Below, in pieces: positions 6,774 to 14,395 of a DNA stretch of 20,730 nt. Below the pieces are notes generated by a model. It had not been told where the DNA came from. It saw nothing but the letters and a program-made list of their open reading frames with translations, and ran no database searches. The stretch covers positions 1-20,730 of the forward strand of contig JBBALJ010000053.1 in NCBI GenBank assembly GCA_040403075.1, written 5' to 3'. The stretch's first letter is position 1. The number at the start of each line of letters is the position of its first letter. This stretch comes from RGVD01 sp040403075 (GTDB lineage: Bacteria; Bacteroidota; Bacteroidia; UKL13-3). A program made the translations under genes and the position numbers.

Positions 6774-9494
6774 ATGGATAAATTCTCGTACATTTCTAAT
6801 GCCGATGTAGCGGCAATCGATAATCTATATCAACAGTATCAAGCAGATGCAGAGTCGGTTGACTTTGGTTGGAAGAAATTTTTTGAAGGATTCGAAATGG
6901 GTCAACAAAAATTTAATGGTTCTTCTAAATCTGCTGTGCTTTCTGAAGATATTCTGAAAGAAATAAATGTATTGAATTTAATAAAAGGCTATCGTACTCG
7001 CGGACACTTGTTTACAAGCACCAACCCCGTGCGAGAGCGTAGGAAATATACCCCAACACTAGATATTGAAAACTTTGGTTTGACCAAAGGCGATTTGGAT
7101 AAAACCTTTAATGCAGGTGTGGAAATTGGATTGGGTGCCGCCAAACTGCAAGATATCATTGCGCATTTAGAAAGAACCTATTGCGAAAGCATTGGAGCTG
7201 AATATGTTTATATCCGTCAGCCTGATAAGGTAGAATGGTTACAAAAGAAAATGGAGGGTGGTAAAAATATCCCTCACCTTGACATTGAAGATAAGCGACA
7301 TATTTTCTCAAAATTAAACCAAGCCACTGTTTTCGAAAATTTTATTCATACCAAATTTGTAGGTCAAAAAAGATTTTCACTTGAAGGTCTTGAAACCCTT
7401 ATTCCTGCTTTAGATTCAGTAATTCAATTTGGTGCAGAGTTGGGTGTTGAAGAGTTTGTATTGGGTATGGCCCATCGTGGAAGGTTAAATGTGCTTGCCA
7501 ATATCATGGGCAAATCATACGAGGAAATTTTTAAAGAATTTGAAGGCAAAGGTGCTGAAGAAGAAGGCATTTTTGAAGGGGATGTGAAATACCATTTAGG
7601 TTTCAGTAGCGAGTTAGAAACACGTAAAGGAAAAAAAATCAAATTGAATTTGGTTCCAAATCCATCTCACTTAGAGACCGTAAACCCAGTAGTGAAGGGT
7701 CTTACACGTGCCAAATTAGACAAGAAATACAACAGTGATATTGATAAAGTAGCTCCTATACTCATTCATGGAGATGCTTCAGTGGCAGGACAGGGTGTTG
7801 TGTATGAAGTATTACAAATGGCAGGTTTGAAGGCCTATTCTGTTGGTGGTTGCATTCATATTGTTACCAATAACCAAATTGGATTTACCACCAATTATAC
7901 GGATGCACGTACATCTACCTATTGCACGGATGTGGCTAAAACCACACTGTGCCCAGTATTCCATGTGAACGCTGATGATGTAGAGGCGGTAGTTTATACC
8001 GTGAAATTGGCCATGGAATATCGCCAAGAATTCAATAGTGATGTGTTTATTGATTTGTTAGGCTACAGAAAATATGGACACAACGAAGGTGATGAGCCTC
8101 GCTTTACCCAACCATTGCTATACAAAGCCATTGCAACACATCCAAATCCAAGGGAAATTTACAACCAAAAACTGTTAAGTGCAGGAAGTGTAGAAGCTGA
8201 TTTGGCTAAGGAAATGGACAAAGAGTTTCGAAGTGTGTTGCAAGAAAAATTAGAGGAAGCCAAAGCAGCTGAAGTTTCAAAAGCAGTTAACTTTTTAGAA
8301 AGCCATTGGGAAGGTTTCCGTTCGGCTCGTAAAGAAGATTTTGACAATTCACCTGATACATCAGTTAGCAAAGAATTATTCGTGAAACTAGCTGATAAAC
8401 TAAGTAATATTCCTACTGGTTTCAATGCTTTTAGTAAGATTAGCAAATTATTTGGCGACAGAAAAAACATGATTAAAACCGATAGCTTTGATTGGGCAAT
8501 GGGAGAGTTAATGGCTTATGCTACCTTGGCCAATGAAGGCCACAATGTGCGTATGACAGGACAAGATTGCGAGCGTGGTACTTTCTCTCATCGTCATGCC
8601 ATTATTCGTCCTGAGGATAGCGAAGAGGCTTACAATATTTTTGAAAGCCTTGGTGAAGATAAAAAAGCCAAAGTGGAGTTTTATAATTCATTGTTGAGTG
8701 AATATGCTGTCCTTGGTTTTGAGTATGGATACAGTATGTTAAGTCCAAATGATTTAACCATTTGGGAAGCCCAATTTGGTGATTTTGGAAATGGTGCACA
8801 AATCATCATCGACCAATATTTGGCAAGTGCCGAAACTAAATGGAAAACCTATAGTGGCCTAACATTGATGTTGCCACATGGCTACGAAGGACAAGGCCCT
8901 GAGCATAGTTCTGCTCGCCTTGAAAGATATTTACAATTATGTGCCAATTGGAATATGCAAGTATGTAATGTTACCTCACCGGCTAACTATTTCCATGTAT
9001 TGCGCAGACAATTGAAAAACGATTACCGTTTGCCATTGGTACTTATGACACCTAAGAGTTTATTACGCCATCCAATGTGTGTAAGCAAGCTTGAAGACTT
9101 TACCACAGGTGGGTTTAAAGAAGTGATTGATGATACTTTTGTGGATACCAAAAAGGTAAAACGTGTATTGTTATGTACAGGTAAAATCTATTATGAATTA
9201 TTAGAGCGCCAACAATCAACCACTAGAAAAGATATTGCCATTGTGCGTGTAGAGCAATTATACCCAATGCCTGAAAAACATTTGGCTGCTATCTATAGCA
9301 AATACAAAGGTGCTGAGTTCTGTTGGGTACAAGAAGAACCTAAAAACATGGGTGCTTGGTTGTATTTGCTTCGTTGGGATAACAATATGCATTTGAAACG
9401 CATCAGCCGCGAAAGCAGTGCATCGCCTGCTACAGGTTTTAGCAAGGTGCATGCTAAAGAACAATTGGCTCTTATTGATATGGCATTTAACTAA
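6774..9494 (+). CDS. sucA: 2-oxoglutarate dehydrogenase E1 component
   Basis: 906 residues from ATG at 6774, the usual E1 length. It decarboxylates 2-oxoglutarate with thiamine diphosphate and passes the succinyl group to the lipoyl E2 in the TCA cycle. The N-terminal segment SNADVAAIDNLYQQYQADAESVDFGWKKFFEGF is the E1 E2-binding element. Further motifs: GMAHRGRLNVLANI, HGDASVAGQGVVYE, HIVTNNQIGFTT, LLGYRKYGHNEGDEP (thiamine/Mg site), and GQDCERGTFSHRHA in the pyrimidine domain. A longer open frame begins at 6672 but the extra 34 residues are unlike the family and contain the likely promoter. The E2 gene (sucB) is not adjacent; lptC follows after 7 bases. Confidence 0.96.
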   Translation: MDKFSYISNADVAAIDNLYQQYQADAESVDFGWKKFFEGFEMGQQKFNGSSKSAVLSEDILKEINVLNLIKGYRTRGHLFTSTNPVRERRKYTPTLDIENFGLTKGDLDKTFNAGVEIGLGAAKLQDIIAHLERTYCESIGAEYVYIRQPDKVEWLQKKMEGGKNIPHLDIEDKRHIFSKLNQATVFENFIHTKFVGQKRFSLEGLETLIPALDSVIQFGAELGVEEFVLGMAHRGRLNVLANIMGKSYEEIFKEFEGKGAEEEGIFEGDVKYHLGFSSELETRKGKKIKLNLVPNPSHLETVNPVVKGLTRAKLDKKYNSDIDKVAPILIHGDASVAGQGVVYEVLQMAGLKAYSVGGCIHIVTNNQIGFTTNYTDARTSTYCTDVAKTTLCPVFHVNADDVEAVVYTVKLAMEYRQEFNSDVFIDLLGYRKYGHNEGDEPRFTQPLLYKAIATHPNPREIYNQKLLSAGSVEADLAKEMDKEFRSVLQEKLEEAKAAEVSKAVNFLESHWEGFRSARKEDFDNSPDTSVSKELFVKLADKLSNIPTGFNAFSKISKLFGDRKNMIKTDSFDWAMGELMAYATLANEGHNVRMTGQDCERGTFSHRHAIIRPEDSEEAYNIFESLGEDKKAKVEFYNSLLSEYAVLGFEYGYSMLSPNDLTIWEAQFGDFGNGAQIIIDQYLASAETKWKTYSGLTLMLPHGYEGQGPEHSSARLERYLQLCANWNMQVCNVTSPANYFHVLRRQLKNDYRLPLVLMTPKSLLRHPMCVSKLEDFTTGGFKEVIDDTFVDTKKVKRVLLCTGKIYYELLERQQSTTRKDIAIVRVEQLYPMPEKHLAAIYSKYKGAEFCWVQEEPKNMGAWLYLLRWDNNMHLKRISRESSASPATGFSKVHAKEQLALIDMAFN

Positions 9495-9501
9495 TTCAAG
9501 C

Positions 9502-10041
9502 ATGAAACATTTCATCCTCATATCCTTTGTCTTGCTTTTGTTTGCTTCTTGCAAAGAAGAGAACATGGAAAAGATTAAAGTTTTTGTAAAAGAAAACGAC
9601 CTGCCTGTGGAGGATGGAAGCAATGTGGAGATAAACTATACCGACTCTGGCTATGTGAAGGCGCGTGTGTTTGCGCCTGTATTGCAACGCTACGAAAACG
9701 AGATAAAATCACAGACCAAAATGCCTAAAGGCATTACCGTTTACTTTTATGGCAAAGGCAAAAAAATAAACAGCTACTTAAAAGCCAAGTATGCCATACG
9801 CGACAGCCGCCTAAGGGTGATGACTGCTAGAAACGATGTGATAGTGGTGAATGTGAATGGCGATACACTGAAAACCGAAGAGCTTATTTGGGACGAAGCC
9901 ACCAACAAAATATCTACCCAAAAATTTGTGAGTGTGAAACAAACCGACCGTATTATTTACAGCGATGGTTTGGAAACCAATACTGATTTTTCTAACTATA
10001 AATTTTTTAATATCAAAGGGGTTTTAAGTCTGAAACAATAA
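9502..10041 (+). CDS. lptC: LPS export periplasmic lipoprotein LptC
   Basis: 179 residues from ATG at 9502: MKHFILISFVLLLFASCKEEN is a lipoprotein signal with lipobox FASC. The mature part (VEDGSNVEINYTDSGYVKARVFAPVLQRYENE... MPKGITVYFYGKGKKINSYLKAKYAIRDS... GDTLKTEELIWDEATNKISTQKFVSVKQTDRIIYSDGLETNTDF) carries the LptC/OstA beta-jellyroll pattern: tLxTeeLiWd followed by a late xGlxtn segment. LptC bridges the inner-membrane LptBFG transporter to LptA in moving LPS to the outer membrane. In-frame codons upstream belong to the end of sucA and are not part of it. It starts 7 bases after sucA and overlaps the next gene by one base. Confidence 0.87.
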   Translation: MKHFILISFVLLLFASCKEENMEKIKVFVKENDLPVEDGSNVEINYTDSGYVKARVFAPVLQRYENEIKSQTKMPKGITVYFYGKGKKINSYLKAKYAIRDSRLRVMTARNDVIVVNVNGDTLKTEELIWDEATNKISTQKFVSVKQTDRIIYSDGLETNTDFSNYKFFNIKGVLSLKQ

Positions 10042-10208
10042 TGGAAAAGTGGATTTTACGTAATTGGCTTATCTTGGCAATAGCATGTCTTTTGGTGGCT
10101 TTTTATATCTCAGTTTTCGAGAATTTTGTAGAAGGCAAAGCCTATTTGTTTTTCATCCTAGCCATTGTGTTTGCCTTTGTGTGGCTGAAGAAGAGAGGGT
10201 CTTTGTAG
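10041..10208 (+). CDS. Small two-helix membrane protein coupled to lptC
   Basis: A 55-residue frame, MEKWILRNWLILAIACLLVAFYISVFENFV...KKRGSL, with two hydrophobic helices at about residues 8-25 and 35-50 and a basic C-terminal tail. Its ATG overlaps the lptC stop as TAATG, indicating translational coupling. No family recognised. Position alone suggests a link to envelope biogenesis or LPS export; this is inference. Confidence 0.65.
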   Translation: MEKWILRNWLILAIACLLVAFYISVFENFVEGKAYLFFILAIVFAFVWLKKRGSL

Positions 10209-10212
10209 GAGG

Positions 10213-10242
10213 GGTTTAGGCACAAGCGAGCCACGCTAAACC
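10213..10242. repeat. Inverted repeat in the 137-bp gap after the lptC operon
   Basis: GGTTTAG (10213-10219) and CTAAACC (10236-10242) are perfect inverted repeats around a 16-base loop. No T run follows, so it is not a standard terminator, though it could end or stabilise the lptC transcript. The rest of 10243-10345 is locally GC-richer with short palindromes (GCTAGC) and no open frame. Confidence 0.4.
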
Positions 10243-10345
10243 TGCACACAACGCTTGCGCTAGCATGGGCGAAAGACTTCGAGCATAATTTAGCGATTTA
10301 AATAGGACCTAACAAAGGCAAGAGTTTTGATAAATATTATTTTAA

Positions 10346-10873
10346 ATGAAAAAAATAGTAATCCTATATATTTTATTTTGTTTAAGCTATGCTGTTAAAG
10401 CTGACTGGCAAGAGGAAACGCCAAATGGAAAAATAATGAATGATGTTTGGTTAGATGTAAAAGGTAAATACATACAAGGAATAGAAGAATTTTATTTTTA
10501 TAATGATTGCATAATTGGTAAAAGTAATAAAACTTATGGCGACCTCAAATCAGGTTATTTTGTTATTAATGAAAAAACTGGAAGCATTGATACTTTTAAA
10601 ACTGAACAAGATTGGAAATCATATATTGAAACACATAATTTGGAACCATTGATTTGGAAAAGAATATATACAGAAGGCTGGAGTCAAACTTTAATTTACT
10701 TCTTTATACTGTTTTCTTTCTTGTTGCCAGCTTTTATAGTTTATCGAATATTTAAACCAATGCTTAATTTACCGAAAAATATAATAATGAGATATAGTAA
10801 ATCAATAGCCATTATAATATTATCATTGTTTTTATTTAGGTATTTTTTAGATGTTTTTCCTGAAAGTATTTAA
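10346..10873 (+). CDS. Hypothetical membrane protein with signal peptide
   Basis: 175 residues. The N-terminus MKKIVILYILFCLSYAVKA is a probable cleavable signal peptide. Residues 20-110 form a soluble, aromatic-rich domain (NDVWLDVKGKYIQGIEEFYFYNDCIIGK), and two hydrophobic helices follow near residues 114-135 and 151-168. Very A/T-rich codon use, as in the neighbouring orphan genes. I do not recognise the family. It stands alone, between the end of the lptC operon and the first 77-bp repeat. Confidence 0.6.
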   Translation: MKKIVILYILFCLSYAVKADWQEETPNGKIMNDVWLDVKGKYIQGIEEFYFYNDCIIGKSNKTYGDLKSGYFVINEKTGSIDTFKTEQDWKSYIETHNLEPLIWKRIYTEGWSQTLIYFFILFSFLLPAFIVYRIFKPMLNLPKNIIMRYSKSIAIIILSLFLFRYFLDVFPESI

Positions 10874-10920
10874 CTCTTTTTTTTGTTTTTGATTACAGTC
10901 ACTCGGAGATTCACGCAATA

Positions 10921-10997
10921 TTTGCCTATGGTTGGTATTTAGCGAAGCTTTACCGACCATAATTAAGCGGGTGGTGATAACACCAACCGCAGGCAAA
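10921..10997. repeat. 77-bp three-way-junction repeat, copy 1
   Basis: TTTGCCT (10921-10927) and AGGCAAA (10991-10997) close the element. Inside, hairpin 1 pairs GGTTGGTA with TACCGACC, and hairpin 2 pairs GCGGGTGGTG with CACCAACCGC across an ATAA loop with one mismatch. The left half can also pair directly with the right half. It is about 87% identical to copy 2 in the same orientation. Confidence 0.85.
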
Positions 10998-11010
10998 TTG
11001 ACATAAACTA

Positions 11011-11018
11011 TATGTTTG
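11011..11018 (+). promoter_or_regulatory. -7 element of the DUF3817 gene
   Basis: TATGTTTG is a perfect TAnnTTTG box lying 14 bases past the end of repeat copy 1 and 39 bases before the start codon. The expected -33 region falls inside the end of the repeat and has no TTG at the usual spacing. Confidence 0.4.
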
Positions 11019-11056
11019 TACCTTAAATTAACTCAGAAAAAGATTAAAGAAACGGA

Positions 11057-11368
11057 ATGAAAAATAAATTAAAAGCGTTAAAAAACTTTAGAATAATAGC
11101 TATTTTAGAAGGCATATCATTTATAATACTGCTATTTATAGCTATGCCATTTAAGTATTTTTTTAACATACCCGAATTAGTTAAATACATGGGTTGGTTA
11201 CATGGTGTATTATTTGTGCTTTATGGAGTTTTGCTATTACAAGTTTTTATAGTTGTAAAATGGAGCTTTGCTAAAACAGTGCTTGCTTTTTTAGTATCTT
11301 TTATTCCATTTGGAACTTTTTGGCTCGATAAAAAATTGAAAGAAGATTTGAAACAATTTGAAGGATAG
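11057..11368 (+). CDS. DUF3817 family membrane protein
   Basis: 103 residues with the DUF3817 pattern: LKALKNFRIIAILEGISFIILLFIAMPFKYFFNIPELVKYMGWLHGVLFVLYGVLLLQV. Three to four hydrophobic helices are seen (about residues 12-32, 45-65, 70-90), with the conserved EG near residue 19 and HG near 50. These integral membrane proteins have no established function. The gene is flanked on both sides by direct copies of the 77/78-bp repeat, with 59 and 21 bases of spacing, so it may have moved or been duplicated as a unit. Confidence 0.85.
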   Translation: MKNKLKALKNFRIIAILEGISFIILLFIAMPFKYFFNIPELVKYMGWLHGVLFVLYGVLLLQVFIVVKWSFAKTVLAFLVSFIPFGTFWLDKKLKEDLKQFEG

Positions 11369-11389
11369 AATAAATTGTTAGAAGTTAAG

Positions 11390-11467
11390 TTTGCCTATGG
11401 TTGGTGTTTAGCAAAGCGACACCGACCATATATTGAGCGGGTGGTGATAACACCAACCGCAGGCAAA
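11390..11467. repeat. 78-bp three-way-junction repeat, copy 2
   Basis: It has the same layout as copy 1: closing TTTGCCT (11390-11396) and AGGCAAA (11461-11467), hairpin 1 GGTTGGTGT/ACACCGACC, and hairpin 2 identical to copy 1. The A-T pair of hairpin 1 in copy 1 is G-C here, a compensatory change. Its right end coincides with the break in a UPF0175-type gene. Confidence 0.85.
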
Positions 11468-11542
11468 AGATGCAATAATCATTGAAAAATCATAATCTTT
11501 TAAATCTACCTCATCTGGTATGTTTAATTGTATATTTCTCAT
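11468..11542 (-). pseudogene. Truncated UPF0175-like antitoxin gene remnant
   Basis: From ATG at 11542 on the minus strand 25 codons read MRNIQLNIPDEVDLKDYDFSMIIAS in two parts (MRNIQLNIPDEVD, LKDYDFSMIIAS). This matches the N-terminus of UPF0175 family proteins, which continue with a KLYE-QGKLS-GQAAELVG-like helix-turn-helix segment. Here the next base is the end of repeat copy 2, and the frame runs through repeat sequence to a stop. An AGGAAA ribosome site lies just upstream, and a perfect -7 box TATTTTTG (11571-11564) precedes it, so the expression signals survive. No downstream part of the gene is visible in the window. Confidence 0.6.
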
Positions 11543-11624
11543 TTTCCTGAATTTTATTATACGCAAAAATAATGAAAAACAAGATTAATAGCGCTTGCTT
11601 ATAAAAATAGATTTAATAGCGTAT

Positions 11625-11686
11625 TTCAATATGCACTCGTTAGCGCCTCTCTAGTCGGCCTATTTACAAGCTTAAGGCTGTTTATA
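11625..11686. repeat. Palindromic repeat family 2, decayed copy A
   Basis: It begins TTCAATA and contains TAGCGCC, CTAGT, AAGCTT and AGGCTGTTTATA in the same order and spacing as 19260-19330. About 35 of 48 positions match over the core. Relative to the other copy it has lost about 11 bases and much of its pairing. The surroundings (11572-11745) hold no gene that I can see. Confidence 0.45.
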
Positions 11687-11751
11687 GCTTTACTTCAGCA
11701 TTAAGCCATCAATTACTAATTTTTGTAACTAGCATTTCCCAAATCTGACAC

Positions 11752-11799
11752 TTATGTCATTTGTCCGACAATTGGATGTTTCTCTTTTTCATTCCTTTG
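11752..11799 (+). promoter_or_regulatory. Crp/Fnr-type operator and promoter of the YHS gene (site A)
   Basis: TGTCA (11755-11759), six bases, CGACA (11766-11770) form a near-perfect dyad with CRP geometry (16 bp). A -7-like box TTCCTTTG (11792-11799) starts 29.5 bp from the dyad centre and no TTG box is present, as expected for activator-dependent promoters. Eighteen of 21 bases (11752-11772) match site B at 13002-13022. Confidence 0.65.
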
Positions 11800-11819
11800 T
11801 TCCATAATTTAAAACAAAC

Positions 11820-12287
11820 ATGAAAAAGAATTTATTTATTGCCTTATTTAGTTTTTTGAGTTTATCAGTTTTTGCTCAAATAGATTTCAATATTCGTAAA
11901 AAGCATTTCAACCTTGACAAGAACAATTTGGCCATTCAAGGGTATGATCCAATTTCTTATTTTGATGGAAAACCAGAAAAAGGCATAGGACAAAACTTGG
12001 TTTTTTATAAAGGCATTCAGTATTATTTTACGACTGCCGCGCATAAAGATATGTTTCTAAAAACTCCTGAAAAATACGAACCTGCTTATGGTGGTTGGTG
12101 CGCTTATGCCATGGGTGCCACTGGAGAAAAAGTAGAAATTGACCCAACTTCATACAAAATTATGAATGGTAAATTGCACTTATTTTACTACAGTTTTATC
12201 AATAAAACATTGAATAAGTGGAATGCTGATGAAACTAATTTAAAAGCCAAAGCAGATAAAAATTGGGAATTGGCAATAAAGAAATAA
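11820..12287 (+). CDS. Secreted YHS-domain protein
   Basis: 155 residues. Signal peptide MKKNLFIALFSFLSLSVFAQ, cut near residue 19-20. The YHS-type core is seen in NLAIQGYDPISYFDGKPEKG (residues 36-55), then YYFTTAAHKDMFLKTPEKYEPAYGGWCAYAMG with a single Cys94. Such proteins are common in Bacteroidota; YHS domains occur with metal-handling proteins, but metal binding here is unproved. The mature protein is probably periplasmic. Its promoter carries the Crp-like site A, shared with the Omp28-like gene at 13071, so both belong to the same predicted regulon. The next gene has its own promoter. Confidence 0.82.
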   Translation: MKKNLFIALFSFLSLSVFAQIDFNIRKKHFNLDKNNLAIQGYDPISYFDGKPEKGIGQNLVFYKGIQYYFTTAAHKDMFLKTPEKYEPAYGGWCAYAMGATGEKVEIDPTSYKIMNGKLHLFYYSFINKTLNKWNADETNLKAKADKNWELAIKK

Positions 12288-12301
12288 TAATAATAATTTT
12301 G
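12270..12301 (+). promoter_or_regulatory. Bacteroidota-type promoter of the gene at 12329
   Basis: TTG at 12270-12272 and the perfect box TAATTTTG at 12294-12301 are 21 bases apart. It overlaps the end of the YHS gene and predicts a start near 12305, giving a leader of about 24 nt. Confidence 0.6.
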
Positions 12302-12328
12302 AACTTGTAATATTAATACTAAAGTAGG

Positions 12329-12913
12329 ATGAACACCAACCAAATTAGTCCATTTGAGTATATTTCTATTTTGGTATCTATTATCATTGGTTTAGGTATT
12401 ACTCAAATTTTATCAGCCTTTACCGACTTGCTATATCATTACAAAAAGATACAATTTTATTGGCCACATTCGGTTTGGATCATCTTTATTTTATTTCTTC
12501 AAATTCAAGCTTGGTTTGTTTTTTATCAATTAGAAGCTATAAAAGTATGGACTTTGCCCTTATTAATTTTTGTTATTTCCTATCCCATCACTTTATTTAT
12601 TTGCGCTAAAATGTTACTTCCAACCAACGATTCGGAAGAGAAATATGATATGAAGAAGTTTTATTTTAGCCAATTTCGTATCATCTTTATCTTTATAGGT
12701 ATAAGCATTGTACTTTCTATATTATTCAATCTGTTTTTACTTAATAGACCTTATTACGAGCAGATAATATTGATACTATTTCTTGGATTTACATTGTACT
12801 TAATATTTAGCAATAACTCAAATCAAGTACTTCATAAAGTATTGGCTTTTTTAGTTTTAGTTGCTTCTATTTTTATACTTTTTTTTGAAAGAGATTATTG
12901 GATTGTGAAGTAA
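12329..12913 (+). CDS. Hypothetical multi-pass membrane protein
   Basis: 194 residues, almost entirely hydrophobic, with about six helices (near residues 10-32, 46-64, 74-92, 112-136, 143-160, 166-186). The opening SPFEYISILVSIIIGLGITQILS is a pattern I associate with a widespread unnamed family in Bacteroidota and Proteobacteria, with a conserved FEY followed by a glycine-rich first helix. Function unknown. It has a good constitutive-type promoter and no Crp-like site, unlike both its neighbours. Confidence 0.7.
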   Translation: MNTNQISPFEYISILVSIIIGLGITQILSAFTDLLYHYKKIQFYWPHSVWIIFILFLQIQAWFVFYQLEAIKVWTLPLLIFVISYPITLFICAKMLLPTNDSEEKYDMKKFYFSQFRIIFIFIGISIVLSILFNLFLLNRPYYEQIILILFLGFTLYLIFSNNSNQVLHKVLAFLVLVASIFILFFERDYWIVK

Positions 12914-13001
12914 AAAGCCATTCAAATCATTATTTATACTTGACTACAATACGAGCATTATATTCAAAAAAATAAAAATGTATTTTTTTATTTTATCAAA
13001 G

Positions 13002-13049
13002 TTATGTCGTTCATCCGACAATATGTTATTTGGGTAAAATATTTATTTG
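13002..13049 (+). promoter_or_regulatory. Crp/Fnr-type operator and promoter of the Omp28-like operon (site B)
   Basis: TGTCG (13005-13009), six bases, CGACA (13016-13020) is a perfect dyad with CRP geometry. The -7-like box TTTATTTG (13042-13049) begins 29.5 bp from the centre, exactly as at site A, which puts the site near -41, a class II activator position. No correctly spaced TTG box exists. Confidence 0.7.
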
Positions 13050-13070
13050 CACTATAAATTATAATAAAAA

Positions 13071-14063
13071 ATGAAAAACATTAGACATCATTTCACATTA
13101 GTTTTACTTTTCTTTGTTTTATACACCCAAGCTCAAAACAAAGTGATATTACAAGAGCATTTTACAAATACATTATGCTCTGTTTGTGCCTCTCGAAATC
13201 CGGGATTGTACACCAATTTAAGAACTCAGCAAGATGTATTGCATGTATCATTTTATCCAAGTTCACCCTACCCAGCATGCGTTTTAAACCAACATAATAA
13301 GGCAGAAAACGATGCAAGAACTAACTTTTATAGTGTTTATGGTTCTACTCCTAGAATAGTATTAAATGGTGTTGTTCAATCATCATCTACAAACTATGCA
13401 AGTGCTGATATTTTTACTCCTTTTAAAGGAATTGCTGCAGATATAAGTATTTCAATACAGCAAACATTGGAGGGTGATTTAATTAAAAGCAAGGTATGGG
13501 TAAAACGATTAACCAATAAAATTTATACTAATTTAAAACTACAAGTAATGTATGTAGAAGATACTTTATTTTATAATTCACCTAATGGTGAAAGTAATCA
13601 TTATGATGTTTTCAGAAAATCGGCCAATGGTATTCAAGGAATTGATGTAATATTGCCTTCAAATATTGGCGATTCAATATTGGTTTCAGCTCAAACTACT
13701 GTTAACTCTGCTTGGAATAAGAACAGAATATATACATTGGCTTTTGTTCAAAATGGAATAGATAAAAGTATTTTAAATACGGCTAAATCAACAACTAGTA
13801 AATTATCAAGTACTGGACTAGAGACATTACATGATTTAGGCATTAAAGTTTATCCTAATCCTGCAACTAGCTTTTTAAACATTGAACTTCCAAATAATGA
13901 AAATACCAATTTTTCATTGATCAATATACTAGGAGAATTGGTTCTATATGAACAGTTAAACCATTCTAAAAATCTTGAAATTTCAAATTTAAATAAAGGA
14001 CTTTATTTTTTAGTGATTGAAAATTCGAGAGGTAAATCTACTCAAAAAATTATTATTAAATAA
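13071..14063 (+). CDS. Omp28-related thioredoxin-like protein with T9SS type A sorting domain
   Basis: 330 residues. Signal peptide MKNIRHHFTLVLLFFVLYTQAQ. The next segment VILQEHFTNTLCSVCASRNPG carries a CxxC pair (Cys36, Cys39) in the setting typical of Omp28-like proteins with a thioredoxin fold, followed by VLHVSFYPSSPYPACVLN. A middle beta-rich domain (residues about 120-250) follows. From residue 258 the chain reads IKVYPNPATSFLNIEL and ends GKSTQKIIIK, the type A C-terminal domain recognised by type IX secretion. The protein is therefore expected outside the outer membrane. Its promoter has the Crp-like site B, and DoxX follows after 9 bases. Confidence 0.85.
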   Translation: MKNIRHHFTLVLLFFVLYTQAQNKVILQEHFTNTLCSVCASRNPGLYTNLRTQQDVLHVSFYPSSPYPACVLNQHNKAENDARTNFYSVYGSTPRIVLNGVVQSSSTNYASADIFTPFKGIAADISISIQQTLEGDLIKSKVWVKRLTNKIYTNLKLQVMYVEDTLFYNSPNGESNHYDVFRKSANGIQGIDVILPSNIGDSILVSAQTTVNSAWNKNRIYTLAFVQNGIDKSILNTAKSTTSKLSSTGLETLHDLGIKVYPNPATSFLNIELPNNENTNFSLINILGELVLYEQLNHSKNLEISNLNKGLYFLVIENSRGKSTQKIIIK

Positions 14064-14072
14064 ATCAATACC

Positions 14073-14395
14073 ATGAAAAAAACAATCTTAACAATTGCTC
14101 GATTTGGCGCTGCTGCCATCCTGCTTCAAACATTATTTTTTAAGTTTACAGCAGCTCCAGAATCTGTTTATATTTTTAGCACTTTGGGTATTGAACCAGT
14201 TGGTAGAATTGGTAGCGGTATAGCTGAGTTAATAGCGGCCATTTTACTGATATGGCCCAGTAAATCATTGATTGGAGCCATGCTTTCATTAGGAGTGATG
14301 TTGGGTGCTATTTTATCACATGTATTGTTCTTAGGTATTGCGATATTGGGGGATGGTGGCTTGCTTTTTTCATTAGCGCTTATTGTGTTTTTGTT
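14073..14395 (+). CDS. DoxX-like membrane protein, cut by the assembly gap
   Basis: 107 residues are visible before the N run: MKKTILTIARFGAAAILLQTLFFKFTAAPESVYIFSTLGIEPVGRIGSGIAELIAAILLIWPSKSLIGAMLSLGVMLGAILSHVLFLG... broken into four hydrophobic helices. The pattern KFTAAPESVYIFSTLG...GRIGSGIAELIAAILL is typical of DoxX/MauE-like proteins with an E in helix 2. Members are linked to redox metabolism, but the exact role of this branch is unknown. It starts 9 bases after the Omp28-like gene. The C-terminus is unknown; only the last helix seems missing. Confidence 0.75.

Noticed and set aside
8159..8470. Open frame of 103 codons on the minus strand inside sucA
   Set aside because: A shadow of the sucA reading frame with no recognisable domain or ribosome site.
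10921..11467. Repeats around the DUF3817 gene as integron attC sites of a gene cassette
   Set aside because: The elements lack the paired RYYYAAC and GTTRRRY core boxes at their ends, and no integrase is in the window.
11746..11759. Inverted repeat TGACA-N4-TGTCA overlapping site A as a second operator
   Set aside because: It is perfect but absent at site B, and overlaps the shared dyad; most simply a by-product of the TGTCA half-site.
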